Positions 7,258 through 8,854 of a stretch of DNA of 8,854 nt are shown piece by piece; the stretch's first letter is position 1, and every line of letters begins with the position of its first letter. The position numbers were made by a program, and so were the translations under genes. The notes under the pieces were generated by a model. It worked only from the letters and a program-made list of their open reading frames with translations, did not search any database and was not told the origin of the DNA. Source of the stretch: Prevotellaceae bacterium (GTDB lineage Bacteria; Bacteroidota; Bacteroidia; Bacteroidales; UBA932); assembly GCA_031267155.1 (NCBI GenBank), contig JAIRZR010000433.1, positions 1-8,854 of the forward strand, read 5' to 3'.

Positions 7258-7499
7258 CTACATAGTAGTTGGTTCATCTTTGTAAAAAATATGAACTGCA
7301 CCGGGTGTTGTTGTTATTCGTACACATTCAACCTCAGTTCCCGGACAATTGTAAGAAGGAGTTCCTTCATCTGCCAGCGCTTCCACATTGGCAAGCGAAA
7401 GATCCGACAAATCGCTCTTTTGCGAATTATAGTTCATATTCAAAGCACTAACTGCCGAAATTGATAATACGGCAGACACAATTAAAATGTTTTTTTCAT
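7258..7499 (-). CDS. NVEALA-family secreted peptide (start out of frame by 1 nt)
   Basis: The small protein carries the diagnostic motif LSLANVEALA followed by a short Cys-containing tail (NCPGTEVECVRI) and ends in KDEPTTM. The family (Pfam NVEALA) is Bacteroidales-specific, has a signal peptide, and its function is unknown. The uninterrupted frame starts only at GTG 7479, mid-signal. The ATG at 7499-7497 is followed by seven As (7490-7496) and reaches a stop after five codons (MKKTF). One more A would give MKKNILIVSAVLSISAVSA joined to the rest: an 80-residue precursor with NVEALA at 38-43 and cysteines at 52 and 59. It lies directly upstream of the BF3164-like lipoprotein gene, and NVEALA genes are often beside such propeller lipoproteins. 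Confidence 0.82.
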
Positions 7500-7644
7500 C
7501 TTTTTTAAAATTAATTGTTAATAAATAAGTTGATTGTTGATTGAGTATATCTTTTCAATAACTCAAACCGCATGTATTTTAACTTTATTTTATATTTTTA
7601 ACCTCCTTTCTTTTAATGATTCATACTGATTTTGAAATTCGATG

Positions 7645-7652
7645 CAAAAATA
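7645..7652 (-). promoter_or_regulatory. Probable -7 box upstream of the NVEALA gene
   Basis: The minus strand reads TATTTTTG then CATCG, matching TAnnTTTG. No TTTG stands at the -33 distance. A start near 7639 would leave a leader of about 140 nt, which contains an AAGGAGGT sequence (plus 7601-7608) too far from any start to be used by the NVEALA gene. Confidence 0.5.
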
Positions 7653-7684
7653 ATACTTAATTAAATCGGAGGTGTACTTATAAT

Positions 7685-7740
7685 ATATGTTATACAACAT
7701 AAAATGCCTGTATTTGCGAATTTTGTGTTGCATAATATAT
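7685..7740. repeat. Long imperfect inverted repeat upstream of the NVEALA promoter
   Basis: Arms of 21 bp (7685-7705 and 7720-7740) match at 18 positions, with a 14-nt spacer (7706-7719). The arm core is TTATRCAACAYAAAAT. All three mismatches are transitions and would be G-U pairs in one RNA strand or the other. The arms start about 33 bp upstream of the -7 box, so this could be a regulator site or a mobile-element relic. Confidence 0.65.
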
Positions 7741-7820
7741 AATTTGTGACTTTTTCACCTGCTATACTGCATGCAAGCTAAAATTACGGGATGAAAACAG
7801 ATACAGAATCGAGTGAACTG

Positions 7821-7842
7821 CCCTGCCGGTTAACCGGCAGGG
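7821..7842. repeat. 22-bp perfect palindrome
   Basis: CCCTGCCGG, TTAA, then CCGGCAGGG: nine paired bases around a TTAA centre (GTTAAC at the middle). No T run follows on either strand, so it is not a typical terminator. It stands in a GC-rich patch within AT-rich DNA and may be an interspersed repeat or a binding site. Confidence 0.75.
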
Positions 7843-7999
7843 AGAGCCTCCGCTCGGCGTAGCGTCTTCGCCATAGCCGTCAGGTTAAGGGGATAAAAGA
7901 CAGACATTCAATGGGAAAGCATGTTAATAAAATTCCGGTCATGCACTGTGCCGGATTGTTGTGTGTAAAATTATCTTCCGTCCGGAACGAATTCTCCAC

Positions 8000-8030
8000 C
8001 TTTTCCCAGCTTCTTCATTTTGGGGAAAAG
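8000..8030. repeat. 8-bp perfect inverted repeat
   Basis: CTTTTCCC (8000-8007) and GGGAAAAG (8023-8030) with a 15-nt spacer. It directly precedes a stronger hairpin at 8033-8069, so the two could form adjacent stem-loops in one RNA. Confidence 0.5.
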
Positions 8031-8122
8031 ACTTTCGTCTTCCGGAAGCACCAGTTCCGGAAGACGAAAATGAGAAAAAATTTTATTATCACAAAAGAAT
8101 GTTCGATCTTATTTTTTTTCAT
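8015..8122 (-). CDS. Possible 35-residue peptide, very uncertain
   Basis: ATG followed by eight As opens a frame reading MKKNKIEHSFVIIKFFLIFVF, a lysine start and hydrophobic stretch like a signal or membrane peptide, and ends at 8015. A second frame overlaps it and reads on as LPELVLPEDESLFPKMKKLG to a stop at 7971-7973; one more T in the run of six before CTCATT would join the two. No family recognised. Much of it covers the 15-bp hairpin, so chance is quite possible. Confidence 0.2.
   Translation of the reverse strand: MKKNKIEHSFVIIKFFLIFVFRNWCFRKTKVFSPK
8033..8069. repeat. Strong hairpin with 15-bp perfect stem
   Basis: TTTCGTCTTCCGGAA (8033-8047), a GCACCAG loop (8048-8054), and the exact reverse complement (8055-8069). 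No clean T tract follows on either strand, so a terminator is not indicated. Possible structured RNA element, repeat relic or protein-binding site. Confidence 0.8.
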
Positions 8123-8175
8123 TGTTAATATATTACAATAATGTATGATTTTTAACCCCGTGTCGCTATAAAACC

Positions 8176-8185
8176 GGGGGGGGGG
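8176..8185. repeat. Homopolymer of 10 Gs
   Basis: Ten consecutive Gs on the plus strand, flanked by AAAACC and ATTCG. CCCCG at 8156-8160 could pair with it. It lies about 100 bp downstream of the minus-strand promoter at 8284-8315. Runs of this length are prone to slippage and to sequencing length error. Confidence 0.9.
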
Positions 8186-8229
8186 ATTCGTACCTTGCCC
8201 ATGTTAAAGAACTTTTGAGTTTTTATTAT

Positions 8230-8269
8230 GCGGGGTCGTTTACGCACGAAAAAACGCCTCGCTTTTTTT
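8230..8269 (+). terminator. Rho-independent terminator, plus strand
   Basis: GCGGGG, a bulged T, then CGTTT (8230-8241) pairs with AAACG and CCTCGC (8252-8262; one G-U pair) around a 10-nt loop, and seven Ts follow at 8263-8269. No plus-strand gene is recognised upstream, so it may end a non-coding RNA or be left from a lost gene; it also shields the following minus-strand promoter from incoming transcription. Confidence 0.75.
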
Positions 8270-8283
8270 ATTCTCACTTGTCA

Positions 8284-8315
8284 CAAAGATACGGTTTATT
8301 TTTCTGATTTACAAA
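8284..8315 (-). promoter_or_regulatory. Consensus Bacteroidota promoter pointing away from the IS4 remnant
   Basis: The minus strand reads TTTG (plus 8312-8315), 20 bp, then TATCTTTG (plus 8284-8291), a near-perfect match to TTTG/TAnnTTTG. A start is expected near 8277. It begins just after the end of the transposase frame (stop at 8333) and transcribes into the hairpin-rich region, where no clear gene is present. Confidence 0.7.
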
Positions 8316-8332
8316 TAAATATATACAACATT

Positions 8333-8854
8333 TCAGACGAAAACAGTTTGTTTTTTTCCTTTGAGCCGGTGATCTTCCGAGAGTTTAACCTGCAAATAAA
8401 AAGCCGCTTGCAGGCGCTTCTGTCGCGAATCCTGAAACAGGCTGAAAACCTCACGGAAGAGGCTGCTTAATGTTTTCATTGTTTTTGTCGGGTTAAGCAT
8501 CCGGATTTTATCCGATTCCCGACCTGCCAAAATCCCCTGAAGCGTGTGGATGATCTGTAAATTGATAATTATCAGCAACAGTTTGGTATAAAGCAGGACA
8601 ATATAGCGATGCTCTTTCATTCGCCGGAAGCTGTCGAGATTAAAAAACCGGTTTCCATATCTTAAAATTTAACCCGATTTGCCACCGCAAGCGGTAAAGC
8701 GGCAGAAATTCTTTGCCGGATAACACACTTTCTTCGGCATTGGTTATATTAAATTAACGTAAGTTCGATATAATATCAGAAGAGACAAAGTTGTTTTTCA
8801 TCGATAAGTTCAACTTTGATGGTCGGCTTTTTAGGTAAGAAGCTATATGCCAGA
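8333..8854 (-). pseudogene. IS4-family transposase, decayed C-terminal part (runs off the window)
   Basis: The minus strand encodes LPLYRLRWQIGLNFKIWKPVF and, after a one-base shift in the run of six As at 8642-8647 (plus), NLDSFRRMKEHRYIVLLYTK to a stop at 8333-8335. Y-x2-R-x3-[E]-x6-K is the IS4 YREK signature, with the spacing kept exactly; the glutamate of the catalytic DDE triad is Gly here (GGG, plus 8673-8675; GAG would be Glu). Further upstream the frame is broken again by a TAA in front of FNITNAEESVLSGKEF. The remainder lies beyond 8854. Dead transposase remnant; the IS4 assignment rests on the YREK motif and the W-Q-[IV]-[E]-L-x-F-K-x-W-K context. Confidence 0.8.

Larger units (their letters stand above)
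7500..8283. other. Gene-poor intergenic stretch with several hairpins
   Basis: No open frame here has family resemblance, good codon use or a sound start. The stretch contains the NVEALA leader and promoter (to about 7655), the 21-bp-arm inverted repeat, a more GC-rich island (about 7790-7900) with a 22-bp palindrome, two hairpins at 8000-8069, a 10-G tract and a plus-strand terminator at 8230-8269. It reads like decayed or regulatory DNA between two mobile-element remnants. Confidence 0.6.

Noticed and set aside
7511..7573. 20-residue upstream frame (MRFELLKRYTQSTINLFINN) ending 11 bp before the NVEALA ATG
   Set aside because: The AAGGAGGT sequence is 27 bp away, too far to drive it; no leader-peptide pattern such as repeated codons. 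Kept only as a note.
7590..7733. 47-residue minus-strand frame (MQHKIRKYRHFMLY...)
   Set aside because: It covers one arm of the inverted repeat and the -7 box of the NVEALA gene, and its AT-rich codons look random.
7911..8141. 76-codon plus-strand frame starting MGKHVNKIPVMHC
   Set aside because: It spans the 8-bp and 15-bp inverted repeats, has no family resemblance and no promoter or ribosome site; likely chance.
8228..8470. 80-codon plus-strand frame
   Set aside because: It begins inside the terminator and then lies antisense to the IS4 transposase remnant.

Overview
The window is chromosomal DNA from a member of the order Bacteroidales (phylum Bacteroidota); the genus cannot be settled from the sequence. 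Evidence: promoters of the Bacteroides type (TTTG, 19-20 bp, TAnnTTTG), the block rpsU-xerC-hpf-tRNA-Thr-tuf, a NVEALA-type secreted peptide beside a BF3164-like propeller lipoprotein, and IS1182- and IS4-family remnants typical of this order.

Positions 1-1960 are conserved housekeeping DNA on the minus strand: rpsU (bS21), xerC (chromosome dimer resolution) and hpf (ribosome hibernation) form an operon behind a textbook promoter at 1930-1960. A strong terminator follows hpf, then two tRNA-Thr genes (TGT, then GGT), then the first 13 codons of tuf (EF-Tu), cut by the window edge. The theme is translation and ribosome management. The tRNA-Tyr and tRNA-Gly genes expected between the two tRNA-Thr genes (as in the thrU-tyrU-glyT-thrT-tufB layout) are absent.

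Positions 1961-4790 hold a divergent plus-strand pair: a gamma-carbonic-anhydrase-like left-handed beta-helix protein and, translationally coupled by an ATGA overlap, a 730-residue membrane-anchored protein fusing a serine hydrolase (beta-lactamase/NylB fold) to a CapA (PGA_cap) metallophosphatase-like domain.

Positions 4918-7650 are accessory DNA, all read on the minus strand. From upstream to downstream they hold a NVEALA peptide gene, a 108-bp MITE-like element, a BF3164-like lipoprotein gene, and the 5' part of a decayed IS1182-family element. The transposase reading frame of that element runs by chance into the last 141 codons of an unrelated beta-rich protein. Both the NVEALA and the lipoprotein genes are one A short in the poly-A run directly after their ATG, so that their signal peptides are out of frame with the start. 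This is either a shared sequencing error, real inactivation, or slippage-dependent expression.

Positions 7650-8854 have no convincing complete gene. They hold several strong hairpins and palindromes, a 10-G tract, one good terminator (plus), one good promoter (minus), and at the right edge a dead IS4-family transposase C-terminus in which the glutamate of the YREK signature has become glycine. No CRISPR array, restriction system or toxin-antitoxin pair is visible.
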